Shown in pieces: positions 53,833 to 62,915 of a DNA stretch of 64,000 bases. The stretch spans positions 1 through 64,000 of the forward strand of contig JAHHHZ010000013.1 of NCBI GenBank assembly GCA_019359095.1, in the 5' to 3' direction. A program made the position numbers and the translations under genes. The DNA comes from Pleurocapsa minor HA4230-MV1 (lineage in GTDB: Bacteria > Cyanobacteriota > Cyanobacteriia > Cyanobacteriales > Xenococcaceae). The first letter of the stretch is position 1, and every line of letters starts with the position of its first letter. The notes beneath the pieces were generated by a model. That model ran no database searches, was not told where the DNA came from, and saw only the letters and a list, made by a program, of their open reading frames with translations.

Positions 53833-54828
53833 ATGGAGCGTCGTTCTTTACTCAAATGGCTAGGAGGCTTAACTACAGGGTTAATTTTAACTTCTCAAAC
53901 CCATGCCCAAGGTCAACAAAAAAGCGATTTACCTACGGATCGCTGGGGTAAATTATTACCCTTAAGAACTTTAGGACAGACAGGGGAAGCGGTAACAATG
54001 CTGGGGGTGGGAGGCTCTCATTTGGGAGGCTTGAGTGAAAGAGATGCCCAAGAAACTATTGAAATTGCTTTGCAGGGTGGAGTACGTTTTTTTGATACGG
54101 CTCGTATGTATCAGTCTGGGGGTAGCGAAAGGATGATGGGGAAATTGCTGACTCCTAAATATCGGGATGATATTTATTTGATGAGCAAAACTACTGCTCA
54201 AAATACTGAGGATGCTCGTCGCGATTTAGAAGATTCCTTACGAGAATTAAATACTGACTATCTCGATTTATGGCAAGTCCATAGTGTCAATAGTCCTGAT
54301 GATGTCAGCGATCGCATTACCAACGGTGTATGGTCTGTAATGGCAGAGGCTAAAGCTTCAGGAAAAGTTAGACATATCGGCTTTACAGGTCATACCCAAC
54401 CAGCAGCCCATCTACAAGTATTGGCAGAGTCGGATATTTTTGATACTTGTCAAATGCCAGTTAATCTTGCCGATCCTAGCTATTCTAGCTTTATCAAACA
54501 AGTCATGCCCCAGTTAATTGAGCGCAAGATCGGCGTAATTGCCATGAAATCCCTAGCCAATGGTGGTTTTTTTGGTGGTTCGGCTCATGGACAATCGGGC
54601 AATAATCCCAAAATTGTTCCTAACCTAGTAAGTATTGCCGAGGCAGTTCATTTTGCTTGGTCAATGCCGATTAGTGTTTTGGTAACAGGTTTTAATAATC
54701 CCCAACAAATGCAGGAAAAAGTAGCTCTGGCTAATTCTTTTGTGGCAATGAATGAATCACAACGTCAAAATTTAATTGACAAGGTTGCTGAGTTGGCAGG
54801 AAGAACGGTCGAGTTTTACAAAGCATAG
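53833..54828 (+). CDS. aldo/keto reductase with twin-arginine leader
   Basis: A 331-residue TIM-barrel oxidoreductase. The N-terminus MERRSLLKWLGG followed by a hydrophobic stretch to about residue 25 is a Tat-type signal. Catalytic residues are seen in FFDTARMYQSGG (Asp and Tyr), MSKTTAQ (Lys) and WQVHSV (His). Tat export implies a folded, cofactor-loaded enzyme in the periplasm. The substrate is unknown. Confidence 0.85.
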   Translation: MERRSLLKWLGGLTTGLILTSQTHAQGQQKSDLPTDRWGKLLPLRTLGQTGEAVTMLGVGGSHLGGLSERDAQETIEIALQGGVRFFDTARMYQSGGSERMMGKLLTPKYRDDIYLMSKTTAQNTEDARRDLEDSLRELNTDYLDLWQVHSVNSPDDVSDRITNGVWSVMAEAKASGKVRHIGFTGHTQPAAHLQVLAESDIFDTCQMPVNLADPSYSSFIKQVMPQLIERKIGVIAMKSLANGGFFGGSAHGQSGNNPKIVPNLVSIAEAVHFAWSMPISVLVTGFNNPQQMQEKVALANSFVAMNESQRQNLIDKVAELAGRTVEFYKA

Positions 54829-54871
54829 CTCGCGCTCGATACTTCGGATAAAAAGAAGAAAATTGAACGGA

Positions 54872-56353
54872 TCAAAAGCTAAATTCTGTTCTTACTGTTC
54901 CTACCCACAAAGTATTACCATCTTCGGTGTCGGGGTTAATAACGACAAATCCTCCAGGCGTAATTTCGATATAGTCATTAACTTCTATACGGTATAAAGC
55001 TTCTATATGTATAGGAGTGTCTTCCGTAATTAAATTATCATCATCATGACCGCTAATTACAGGTGGTACACCAATGATAATTCCTCCTAGGTTATTTTCT
55101 GCGCCTAAATCGGGGAAAGCAAAAGTCAACGCACCGTTGAGGATAGTTGCGCTAGCATCACCATTTTCCTGTTGTTGGGCTTGAGTATAACCAACCCAAC
55201 CGCCAATTTCTAAACCAGAAGTGACTTCCCAGTTAGCTTGTAAACCAAAATTATTTGAGGTAGTGGCATTTTGTTCAAAAGGTTCGTTAGCATCCTCAAC
55301 TCCCGTAGAACCCATCAGGTTAACATCATCATTACGTTCATAGGTACGGGTATAGGTAGCAGCAAAAGCTAATTCATCCTCTGGTTTAATTACTAATTGA
55401 GCGATCGCACTATAAGAGCTATCAAATAAGCCTCTACCAGCTTGAGGATCGGCTACATCTTCATTATTAATAAAATAACCCGCAAATCCTAGTATTTCAT
55501 CACTAAATTCCTGTTTAATGCCAATTCCTGAACCTCCAGGGGCGCGTAAAGTAGCTGGATCTCTGCGACCAAATCGAGAAACTGCACCACTACTACTACT
55601 GGAAAAAGGATTTAAAACTTCTCCGACATCATTCAGACTAACTCCTGCTGTGCCGAAAAGAATTTCTGTGCGATCGCTCGTTTGAAAAGTATAGGATAGT
55701 TCTGATATTTCGATTTGATTATCGCTGTCACTATCAACACTTAGACGACTTAGGGAAGTATCTGTCACATCATCTAAACGACCAAGATCGCTACTTTCTA
55801 AACGAACTCTCAGGAGATCTTGACCTGAGAAACTCGTATCAAAAATTAATCTGGTGCGGTAGCCAAAGGTAGTTTGACTATTATCTTCTTGTCCAAAGCT
55901 ATCAGTTAAAAAGAATAAAACCTGACCATTAAATTTAGTTGTGGTGGAGAATTGTTCTGATTCAAGTTGAGTAATATTAGCTTCGACTTGAGCTACCTTA
56001 TTGGTTAATCGAGCTAATTCTGGAGTAAAATCTTGTTGTAATCTTTGTAAAATAGTCAAGTCTTTTTGAGATGAAATAGTATCTATTTGTTGTAGACAAT
56101 GATTTAACCCGACTGCAAATTCATAACGACTTAGAGGGCGATCGCTTTGATCGTTTTGCCATTTTTCAGTACAGCTATAACGTTGAGCTAGAGATTGTAA
56201 AGCTTGATATTCCCAGTCTCCAGTGTGAATATTTTTTAATTTTGATACAGCAGGAATTGATTTAATATTATTAGCTAAAGCAGCAGAAGTATTAAAAAAA
56301 GATATGATTACAATAATTCCTAATTTTATTTTTTGTTTAAATTTTATTTTCAT
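54872..56353 (-). CDS. cyanobacterial iron-uptake-type porin with SLH domain
   Basis: A 493-residue outer-membrane protein: signal peptide to about residue 28, an S-layer homology region (WEYQALQSLAQRYSC through RPLSRYEFAVGLNHCLQQID), a coiled coil (LTNKVAQVEANITQLES), and a beta-barrel of about 350 residues ending in F. This is the usual layout of Slr1841-like porins, which pass inorganic iron or small solutes. Confidence 0.88.
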   Translation of the reverse strand: MKIKFKQKIKLGIIVIISFFNTSAALANNIKSIPAVSKLKNIHTGDWEYQALQSLAQRYSCTEKWQNDQSDRPLSRYEFAVGLNHCLQQIDTISSQKDLTILQRLQQDFTPELARLTNKVAQVEANITQLESEQFSTTTKFNGQVLFFLTDSFGQEDNSQTTFGYRTRLIFDTSFSGQDLLRVRLESSDLGRLDDVTDTSLSRLSVDSDSDNQIEISELSYTFQTSDRTEILFGTAGVSLNDVGEVLNPFSSSSSGAVSRFGRRDPATLRAPGGSGIGIKQEFSDEILGFAGYFINNEDVADPQAGRGLFDSSYSAIAQLVIKPEDELAFAATYTRTYERNDDVNLMGSTGVEDANEPFEQNATTSNNFGLQANWEVTSGLEIGGWVGYTQAQQQENGDASATILNGALTFAFPDLGAENNLGGIIIGVPPVISGHDDDNLITEDTPIHIEALYRIEVNDYIEITPGGFVVINPDTEDGNTLWVGTVRTEFSF

Positions 56354-56434
56354 TAATTTGTTTATAGCAAGGCAAGATTATCTATTTTACTTGGATTGAA
56401 ATCAAAGTAAGACAATGTGTAGATTAATCAAAAA

Positions 56435-57577
56435 TTACTGATTAACTGTTAACTTTTGACTGCTCACTGCCATCAGTGGTAATATTCCCTGCAAGATTGA
56501 ATAGCTATAATTTTGAGGATAATGAATGATAGCAAGATGAGCTGCGATATTTAAAGTATTTATCTTCAAAGTTGTCTGTAAAATTTGGGCTAGTAATTTA
56601 TCTGAAGCAATAATTAAACCAGTAGTTAAACTTGCTTGTTCTGAACTTAAAAAGTATTTTTTTTGCTTAATAATTGTTTGTTGCCAATCTAAAAAATGGT
56701 TTTGCGCTAGAGATATATGAGGAATTTTAGATTGGGCTACTAGATCCTTAATTGGGTATCCTGATACTGAGCGATCGGTTAATAGTAAATCAATTGAGTT
56801 ACTATTTATTAATCCTGTTACACAGGAATATTTAGCTATATTTTTGGCATTAGCTTTAGATAATAATAACCATCGCCAGCCAGTTTTTCCTGCTTTAAGT
56901 TTTGGTAAGGTTTCGCCTAAATGATTGGTGACGTTTAAGTATTTAAGCTCACCAATGTTATGTTTTGAGTAAAATTCCAAGCAACTGATCCCACAATTAG
57001 ATTGCTGCAAGCTATGATAATATTCTGGATTTAAACCAACCGCCGTACTGATTAAAGCTCGATTAGTGCCACCGTGCGCCACAATTAAAATAGTTTGACC
57101 GCGATGTTTAGTTAAAATTTTTTGCCAAAATTGTTGTGCTTGCTTAAATAGTTCTCTCACAGGAAACAAAGTACCATTTAAAGTAAAAAGATGGGGAGTA
57201 TTCTGCCAATAATTATAAGCATCAATAAATTTTTCTTTAACCTCTTGATACAATAATCCCTGCCAATCTGACATTTGAATTTCAGTTAACTGGCGATCGA
57301 TAAATAGAGGAGGTATATTATTATTTTTTTGTTTAAAAGTAGCAAGAATTGCTTGAGTGGTTTGTTGAACTCTGGTTAACGGACTAGTATAAATCGCATC
57401 AAAATTATACTTTTGCAAAGCTAATCCTGTAGAGTAAGCATCTTGATGTCCTTTTTCTGTTAATACCGAGTCATCACTACTACCTTGATATCTGCCCTGT
57501 TCGTTATAGGTAGTGCGAGCATGGCGAACTAGGATTATTTTGGTAAAGGGAGCGGAAGGAGATAAGAAATTATTCAT
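56435..57577 (-). CDS. histidine phosphatase with extra C-terminal domain
   Basis: A 380-residue protein. The N-terminal half is a phosphoglycerate-mutase-like phosphatase with catalytic LVRHARTTYNEQGRYQG and the distal LIVAHGGTNRAL. Residues about 205-380 are an extra domain with a weaker resemblance to a second phosphatase fold, as in double-domain cyanobacterial forms. The substrate is unknown; the last residues match STRR-like DNA. Confidence 0.8.
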   Translation of the reverse strand: MNNFLSPSAPFTKIILVRHARTTYNEQGRYQGSSDDSVLTEKGHQDAYSTGLALQKYNFDAIYTSPLTRVQQTTQAILATFKQKNNNIPPLFIDRQLTEIQMSDWQGLLYQEVKEKFIDAYNYWQNTPHLFTLNGTLFPVRELFKQAQQFWQKILTKHRGQTILIVAHGGTNRALISTAVGLNPEYYHSLQQSNCGISCLEFYSKHNIGELKYLNVTNHLGETLPKLKAGKTGWRWLLLSKANAKNIAKYSCVTGLINSNSIDLLLTDRSVSGYPIKDLVAQSKIPHISLAQNHFLDWQQTIIKQKKYFLSSEQASLTTGLIIASDKLLAQILQTTLKINTLNIAAHLAIIHYPQNYSYSILQGILPLMAVSSQKLTVNQ

Positions 57578-57679
57578 AAATTAATAATTATTGCTTACTT
57601 ACTCATTACTGTATATAGATTTGTCTATTCCAATGAAAATGAAGTGAAGCTTGTGTGAGAAATTTTTCATAATAAATCA

Positions 57680-57775
57680 AATATTAAACCGCTTCGCGGT
57701 AGCTATTAGCTTGACTGGCATAGTGGGAAAATAAACCCACCACTATGGGATTTTTCCACTTTAGAGAAGTGGAGG
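57680..57775. other. cluster of three hairpins upstream of fic
   Basis: CCGC-GCGG (57689-57699), CATAGTGG...CCACTATG (57719-57747) and TCCACTT...AAGTGGA (57755-57773) lie in succession between two divergent genes. They could be a remnant of an IS200/IS605-type element end or a small structured RNA. Confidence 0.4.
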
Positions 57776-57850
57776 AATTAAAGCCTGAAGCGATCGCAAA
57801 TTTTATAATCAAGAATAAATAATATCTACATAATATCTACAACAACTGTT

Positions 57851-59317
57851 ATGCAATGGCAACCAATAAACGACTTACCAACAGATTGGCAAAAATGGGC
57901 TAATCCTGAGTTACCACCTTTAGTAACCGTTTGGAATGAGCAAGCAGATCGTTTGCGTGACTCTGGTGAATTTAAAACTTATATGGAAAAATTGCGCCGT
58001 GAAATAGCAATTGAGACGGGAATTATTGAAAGGTTATATACACTAGATCGCGGAGTAACGCGATTATTAATTGAGCAAGGAATCAACGAATCTTTAATTC
58101 CCCATGGTTCTACAGATCGACCTGTAGCTCAGGTAATTGCTTTGATTCAAGATCAAAAAGCAGCAATGGAAAGTTTATTTGATTTTGTTGGCAGAACAAG
58201 AAGTTTATCAACTTTTTATGTTAAGCAGTTACATCAACTTCTCACTCAAAATCAAGATAGTACAGAGGCATTAGTACCATCTACAGGTCAAGTTATCAAT
58301 GTCCCACTAATAAGAGGAGATTGGAAAAAACAGGCAAATAATCCGATGAGAGGAGATGGCTCTATTCATGAATATTGTCCTCCAGAACAAGTAGCTTCGG
58401 AAATGGATCGATTAATTGAATTACATCATCAGCATAACCATAAAAAGATACCACCTGAAATCAAATCAGCTTGGTTACATCATCGTTTTACCCAAATTCA
58501 TCCTTGCCAAGATGGTAATGGTCGTGTTGCTCGATGTCTTGGAAATTTAGTTTTTATACAAGTGGGTTGGTTTCCTTTGGTAATTACTCGTGATGATCGG
58601 GCAATATATATTCAAGCTTCAGAAAAAGCAGATCGAGGTGATTTATCAGATTTGATTAATTTATTTGCGAAAAATCAAAAAAGAGCTTTTATTCGCAGTC
58701 TTGGTTTATCCGAGCAAATCTTATCGGAATCACGCCGTACTCAAATTGTTATTGCCTCTATTGCTGACAAACTTAATCAGAATCAATCGATAACAATCCA
58801 AAATAGATGTCATCAAGTTGAAGGTTTTGCCAAAGATTTATACGATTTGGCATTGCAACGTTTAGAAGAAGTTATTGCGGAAATTAAACTTTCGCTATCA
58901 AATTTATTAGATGAATTTCAAGTTTTTACAGTTACTCCAAAATCTGATGGTTCTCAATCCCATTATCATCGTTATCAAATTGTCGAAACTGCTAAACAAT
59001 TAGACTATTTTGCTAATCTTCGCTCATATCACCAGTGGATACAGTTAATTATTGACGTTCAATATCCAACTATAATTTTGTTATCATTTCACGTGCTTGG
59101 TCATGAATATCGAGGATTGTTAGTATGTTCGGCTTGTGCCTATCATCGAGATGATTCTGGTAACGGAGAAAGTAACACCAATGATATACAAACACTTTCA
59201 GAATCTCCTTTTCAATTCTCCTATGCTGATGAAAAAACTGCGCTGATAGAACGTTTTAAAGTTTGGCTCGAAGAAATAATCGTTAATGGTTTAGAGTATT
59301 GGAATAAAAGTATTTAA
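57851..59317 (+). CDS. Fic-domain protein (probable AMP/nucleotidyl transferase)
   Basis: A 488-residue protein with the Fic motif HPCQDGNGRVAR (His217), the flap region and a core of about residues 120-280. An upstream ETGIIERL helix (Thr56 to Glu60) resembles the autoinhibitory S/TxxxE motif but with Arg after Glu instead of Gly or Asn. The C-terminal 200 residues (from about 290) are unrelated to common domains. Fic proteins modify targets with AMP or other nucleotides. The stop is 3 bases from the convergent ABC gene. Confidence 0.88.
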   Translation: MQWQPINDLPTDWQKWANPELPPLVTVWNEQADRLRDSGEFKTYMEKLRREIAIETGIIERLYTLDRGVTRLLIEQGINESLIPHGSTDRPVAQVIALIQDQKAAMESLFDFVGRTRSLSTFYVKQLHQLLTQNQDSTEALVPSTGQVINVPLIRGDWKKQANNPMRGDGSIHEYCPPEQVASEMDRLIELHHQHNHKKIPPEIKSAWLHHRFTQIHPCQDGNGRVARCLGNLVFIQVGWFPLVITRDDRAIYIQASEKADRGDLSDLINLFAKNQKRAFIRSLGLSEQILSESRRTQIVIASIADKLNQNQSITIQNRCHQVEGFAKDLYDLALQRLEEVIAEIKLSLSNLLDEFQVFTVTPKSDGSQSHYHRYQIVETAKQLDYFANLRSYHQWIQLIIDVQYPTIILLSFHVLGHEYRGLLVCSACAYHRDDSGNGESNTNDIQTLSESPFQFSYADEKTALIERFKVWLEEIIVNGLEYWNKSI

Positions 59318-59320
59318 ATT

Positions 59321-61144
59321 TCAACTAACATTAACAGTTTGTTGTAAGCGATAAAGAGTTGCATAATGCTTACCCAGTTTCATTAATTGTTCGTGTGTTC
59401 CCTGTTCTAAAACTTGACCCCCTTCCAGATAAAAAATTTGGTCGGCATTTTGGGCAGTTCTTAAATCGTGGGTGATTAAAAAAGTAGTTGATGTTTGCGT
59501 TAAACGATCTAAAGCATCGGTAACAATGCGTTCGCTATGGTTATCTAGTCCGACGGTGGGTTCATCGAGAATAACGATGGGAGCATTACGAATAGCAGCA
59601 CGAGCGATCGCAATTCGTTGTCTTTGTCCTCCTGAAAGGGTTGCGCCTCTTTCTCCCACAACGGTATCGTAACCTTCTGGGAGTGCCATGATAAAATCGT
59701 GGGCATTGGCTAAACGGGCAGCCATTTCGATTTCTTTATCAGTAGCTTCGACGCAACCATAGGCGATATTATCTTTAATGCTGGCAGCAAAAAGAATGCT
59801 TTCCTGCAAGACAATACTGATTTGTTTTCTGAGGGAATCGAGAGTGTATTCTCTAAGATCATGTTCATCTATTAGTACTCCACCTTGTTGAGGATCGTAA
59901 AGGCGTAGCAGGAGACTAACCAAAGTTGATTTACCGCCACCAGAAGCACCAACTAAAGCTACTTTCTGTCCTGGTAAGACGGTTAAAGAGAGATTATTAA
60001 GAGTATTGGCTTGATTTTCGTAGGCAAAACTTACGCAACGAAACTCGACCATCCCCCGAAACAAAGGTGCAGGATAAGCCCATTTAGAATCTCTAACTTC
60101 AGGTACTATGTCTAATAGATCGATAATTCTTTCTCCAGAAGCGATCGCTTTAGCAATTTGTCCTGTATATTTTGCCAATTGGCGCATGGGTTTAAACGCC
60201 ACTTTAAGATAGGTGATAAACACTAGTAAGTCCCCTGGGGTAATAGTCTTAACCATTACTAACTGTACTCCTCGCCAGAGAACAATCGAAGTTGCGATCG
60301 CCACTAGCACTTCTACGGTACGCTCTTGTCCTGCCCGTAGTTTTTGGGTTTGTGCGCTTTCATTGAGGCTTTTTTGGTTTTGTTTAGCAAAGGTTTTTTC
60401 TAAACGAGACTCAAGGGATAAAGCTTGCACTACTTTAATCGCACCGATAGCCTCGGCTGCATTAGCTGCCATTACTCCTTCCCTTTGGCGTTGTTTCTTT
60501 GCCACCTTATGAATGCGTTTGCTCATAGTGGCAGTGGTCATTAAAAATATGGGGAAGATAGCCACCGCAATTAAAGCTAACTGGATATTCAACCACATCA
60601 TCACCCCTAACATTCCCACCATAGTTAAGGTGTTGGTGACTAAAGGTAAAGCAGCAACGACTGTTACTTCTCGCAATCTTTCAATGTCATAAGTAACGCG
60701 AGTAATTAAATCCCCCGTTTTGGCTTTGTTATGAAAAGAAAGAGACAAGCTTTGAATGTGAGAATATAAATTAGCTCGAATCTCACTCAATATCTTGGTT
60801 GCAGCTACCGCCATTCCTGCTGTGCTGACATAAGCCATTGAGCCACGTAACAAAGCAATAATTACTAAGGCAACCGCTAACAGGGTTAATAAGGTAATGA
60901 CATTAAAATCATCTAAGAACGGAACTTTTAGACTTTCAACTTTAAACCCCTTGAAAATAATCTCATCAAAAATAAACTTGAGAGGCCAAGGTTCAAGCAT
61001 ATGCAAACCCGTTTCGGCTAATAGTGCCAAGAAGGAAATAGTAAGTAAGCCTGCCTGTTGACGAATTTGGGGCAGAAAATGCTTTACTATGCGATTAAGT
61101 CCCGATATTCCTTGCTTTAGGTTCTTTGGTCGTTTTTTTTTCAT
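59321..61144 (-). CDS. ABC exporter with fused membrane and ATPase domains
   Basis: A 607-residue type IV (ABCB-like) half-transporter: six membrane spans (residues about 30-330), then an ATPase with Walker A GASGGGKST, signature LSGGQRQRIAIARAA, Walker B IVILDEPT and H-loop FLITHDLRT. The substrate (lipid, glycan or peptide) is unknown. It lies near surface-glycan glycosyltransferase genes. Confidence 0.9.
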   Translation of the reverse strand: MKKKRPKNLKQGISGLNRIVKHFLPQIRQQAGLLTISFLALLAETGLHMLEPWPLKFIFDEIIFKGFKVESLKVPFLDDFNVITLLTLLAVALVIIALLRGSMAYVSTAGMAVAATKILSEIRANLYSHIQSLSLSFHNKAKTGDLITRVTYDIERLREVTVVAALPLVTNTLTMVGMLGVMMWLNIQLALIAVAIFPIFLMTTATMSKRIHKVAKKQRQREGVMAANAAEAIGAIKVVQALSLESRLEKTFAKQNQKSLNESAQTQKLRAGQERTVEVLVAIATSIVLWRGVQLVMVKTITPGDLLVFITYLKVAFKPMRQLAKYTGQIAKAIASGERIIDLLDIVPEVRDSKWAYPAPLFRGMVEFRCVSFAYENQANTLNNLSLTVLPGQKVALVGASGGGKSTLVSLLLRLYDPQQGGVLIDEHDLREYTLDSLRKQISIVLQESILFAASIKDNIAYGCVEATDKEIEMAARLANAHDFIMALPEGYDTVVGERGATLSGGQRQRIAIARAAIRNAPIVILDEPTVGLDNHSERIVTDALDRLTQTSTTFLITHDLRTAQNADQIFYLEGGQVLEQGTHEQLMKLGKHYATLYRLQQTVNVS

Positions 61145-61815
61145 TATTATTTGTGTTGAATATATACGTTCATCTATTTCTAATTAAGTTTTGTCAAGCT
61201 AAAGAAAATATTAAAATCTTATTGAGAATAGCTAACCATTTTATTAGTGTTTCAAACTATGATAAATTTGTTGAATAACTAAGCTACACATAACCTGATA
61301 TTTTGGATTTTTATGACTAAATTTTGAAATTTTACTATTCTTAATACTTTGAAATTCAAGTTAGTTAATAACTTGCTGTTTTTCTTGATTCTAAAAATCT
61401 TGTTAACTCAACAAAACTTTAAATAGTCTTATTGACTAAGTATTATTACTCAATTGACAATCTGCTTGATATTTATATCTTGTCCAAATATAAAACTGGA
61501 GTTTTGAGATAAGAAGTCAGAGGTCAGAAAAGATTAATTGGTCACTGATAATTAATTGTTGATTGTTAAGTAGGTAGGCAAAATAATTGATTAAACCCCT
61601 ACCCTTAGAGCTATTTGTCCTAAAGGATTCCTAAAGGATTAGCTCCTTCGTCCTAAAGGACTTGTCTCGCATAGTTAGAGATACCGCTCCGCATATCGCG
61701 TCACCGCTCCGCATATTACTCGTTACTCGTTACTTGTTACTCCCTAACTTCATTTCCAATTTAATTACACCCACCTACTTACTTCCTATTTCCTATTTTT
61801 TATTTCCTACTTCGC
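61145..61815. other. 670-base intergenic region with repeats
   Basis: The left 350 bases are AT-rich and should hold the ABC gene promoter. From 61616 the DNA carries TCCTAAAGGA units, two CCGCTCCGCATAT units, TTACTCG heptamers and TTCCTAT heptamers. No ORF is supported. Confidence 0.6.
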
Positions 61816-61842
61816 TCACTGGTCACTGGTTACTGATAACTG
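61616..61842. repeat. mixed STRR and CCTAAAGGA repeat block
   Basis: CCTAAAGGA units at 61619-61660, CCGCTCCGCATAT at 61685-61715, TTACTCG at 61717-61740, TTCCTAT at 61781-61810, then CACTGGT/TACTGAT units. The last lie within the 3' end of the following glycosyltransferase gene. Confidence 0.75.
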
Positions 61843-62808
61843 ATGACTAATATATTTGTTGACCTTTCTTTCTGCTGCCACCAACATTTTTTCCAGCCAA
61901 GTTGCATAACCACCAAAGGAAAGTTTTCTAACTAAGGGACGTAAAAAGGCTTGATGACGGCGTTGTCCTAGGCGACTGTAGCGTTTTTTGAAGTACTTAT
62001 CTTTTTTGGTTAAATCCCACTTCTGCATAAAGTGTTCGAGACTAGCAACTTCCCAAGCATCACTCCAGCGCAACATGAAGTAAGTTAAATCTGACCATTC
62101 AAACCCAGTATCGGGAACATAGGTAGTTATAGAATCAGGTTCACAATAGATTTTGCCTCCTGCATTGGTAACAGACATCGAGAAATCAATGTGTTCTCTG
62201 GTGCTGAGTAATTTTTCATCTAATAAACCAATGGTGTCAAAGATATCCCTGCGGACTAACATACAGTGAAACTCGGCAAATTTACATTCTCGCCGTTTCA
62301 ATTTGTCTTGGACTTCGGCCACAGGACGATTGACAAAATAGTGCTTTTCGTAAACTTTGCGTTTCATTTTGTCATTTTTAACCTCTAGGACTATGTGTGC
62401 TTCTCCTCCAGCCAGGTGGACTTTGGAATGGAGGTTTTTACCAATACAAACTAGAGGACAAACTACTGTTGCTTCCGTTTCTTCGGCACAGTTCACTAAT
62501 TTTTCTAACCAACCAGGGGCAACATGAATGTCATTGTCAACGAAAACAACGTATTTAGTTTTGACGAATTGTAAGCCAATATTTCTCGCTTGATTGGGAG
62601 AAAGATACTGTTCAGTTCTAATTAACTTGAAATCTTTGACTGATGCTTGATTAGCTAAATAGTCTTGAATATGTCTTGGGGAATTACCATCAACATAAAC
62701 TAAATCAAAAGGATAATCAGTATGTTGATAAATACTTTCTAGAGATTCGCGAGTATAGCTAAAACGTTCTCTCGGTACGACGATTAATGTTACTTTGTTC
62801 TCGTTCAT
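61816..62808 (-). CDS. family 2 glycosyltransferase
   Basis: A 330-residue GT-A enzyme with TLIVVPRERFSYTRESLESI, the nucleotide-binding VFVDNDIHVAPGWLEKL (Asp-x-Asp) and a central EFHCMLVRRDIFDTIG. It probably adds sugars to a surface polysaccharide. The final residues (SHQLSVTSDQ) are encoded by STRR heptamers, so the native C-terminus has been replaced. Confidence 0.85.
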   Translation of the reverse strand: MNENKVTLIVVPRERFSYTRESLESIYQHTDYPFDLVYVDGNSPRHIQDYLANQASVKDFKLIRTEQYLSPNQARNIGLQFVKTKYVVFVDNDIHVAPGWLEKLVNCAEETEATVVCPLVCIGKNLHSKVHLAGGEAHIVLEVKNDKMKRKVYEKHYFVNRPVAEVQDKLKRRECKFAEFHCMLVRRDIFDTIGLLDEKLLSTREHIDFSMSVTNAGGKIYCEPDSITTYVPDTGFEWSDLTYFMLRWSDAWEVASLEHFMQKWDLTKKDKYFKKRYSRLGQRRHQAFLRPLVRKLSFGGYATWLEKMLVAAERKVNKYISHQLSVTSDQ

Positions 62809-62860
62809 AATTAGTTGTTAATTGCAAATCGTTAATAGTTAATTGTCGATCTATCACCTA

Positions 62861-62908
62861 CTACCTACCCATTACCCATTACCCATTACCCATTACCCAT
62901 TACCTATG
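62861..62908. repeat. STRR array, TTACCCA heptamers
   Basis: About six TTACCCA units, preceded by CTACCTA units, lie between the two glycosyltransferase genes. Confidence 0.85.
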
Positions 62909-62915
62909 ACTCCCG

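Noticed and set aside
61145-61500. Small ORFs in the AT-rich gap
   Set aside because: They lack ribosome binding sites and coding bias.
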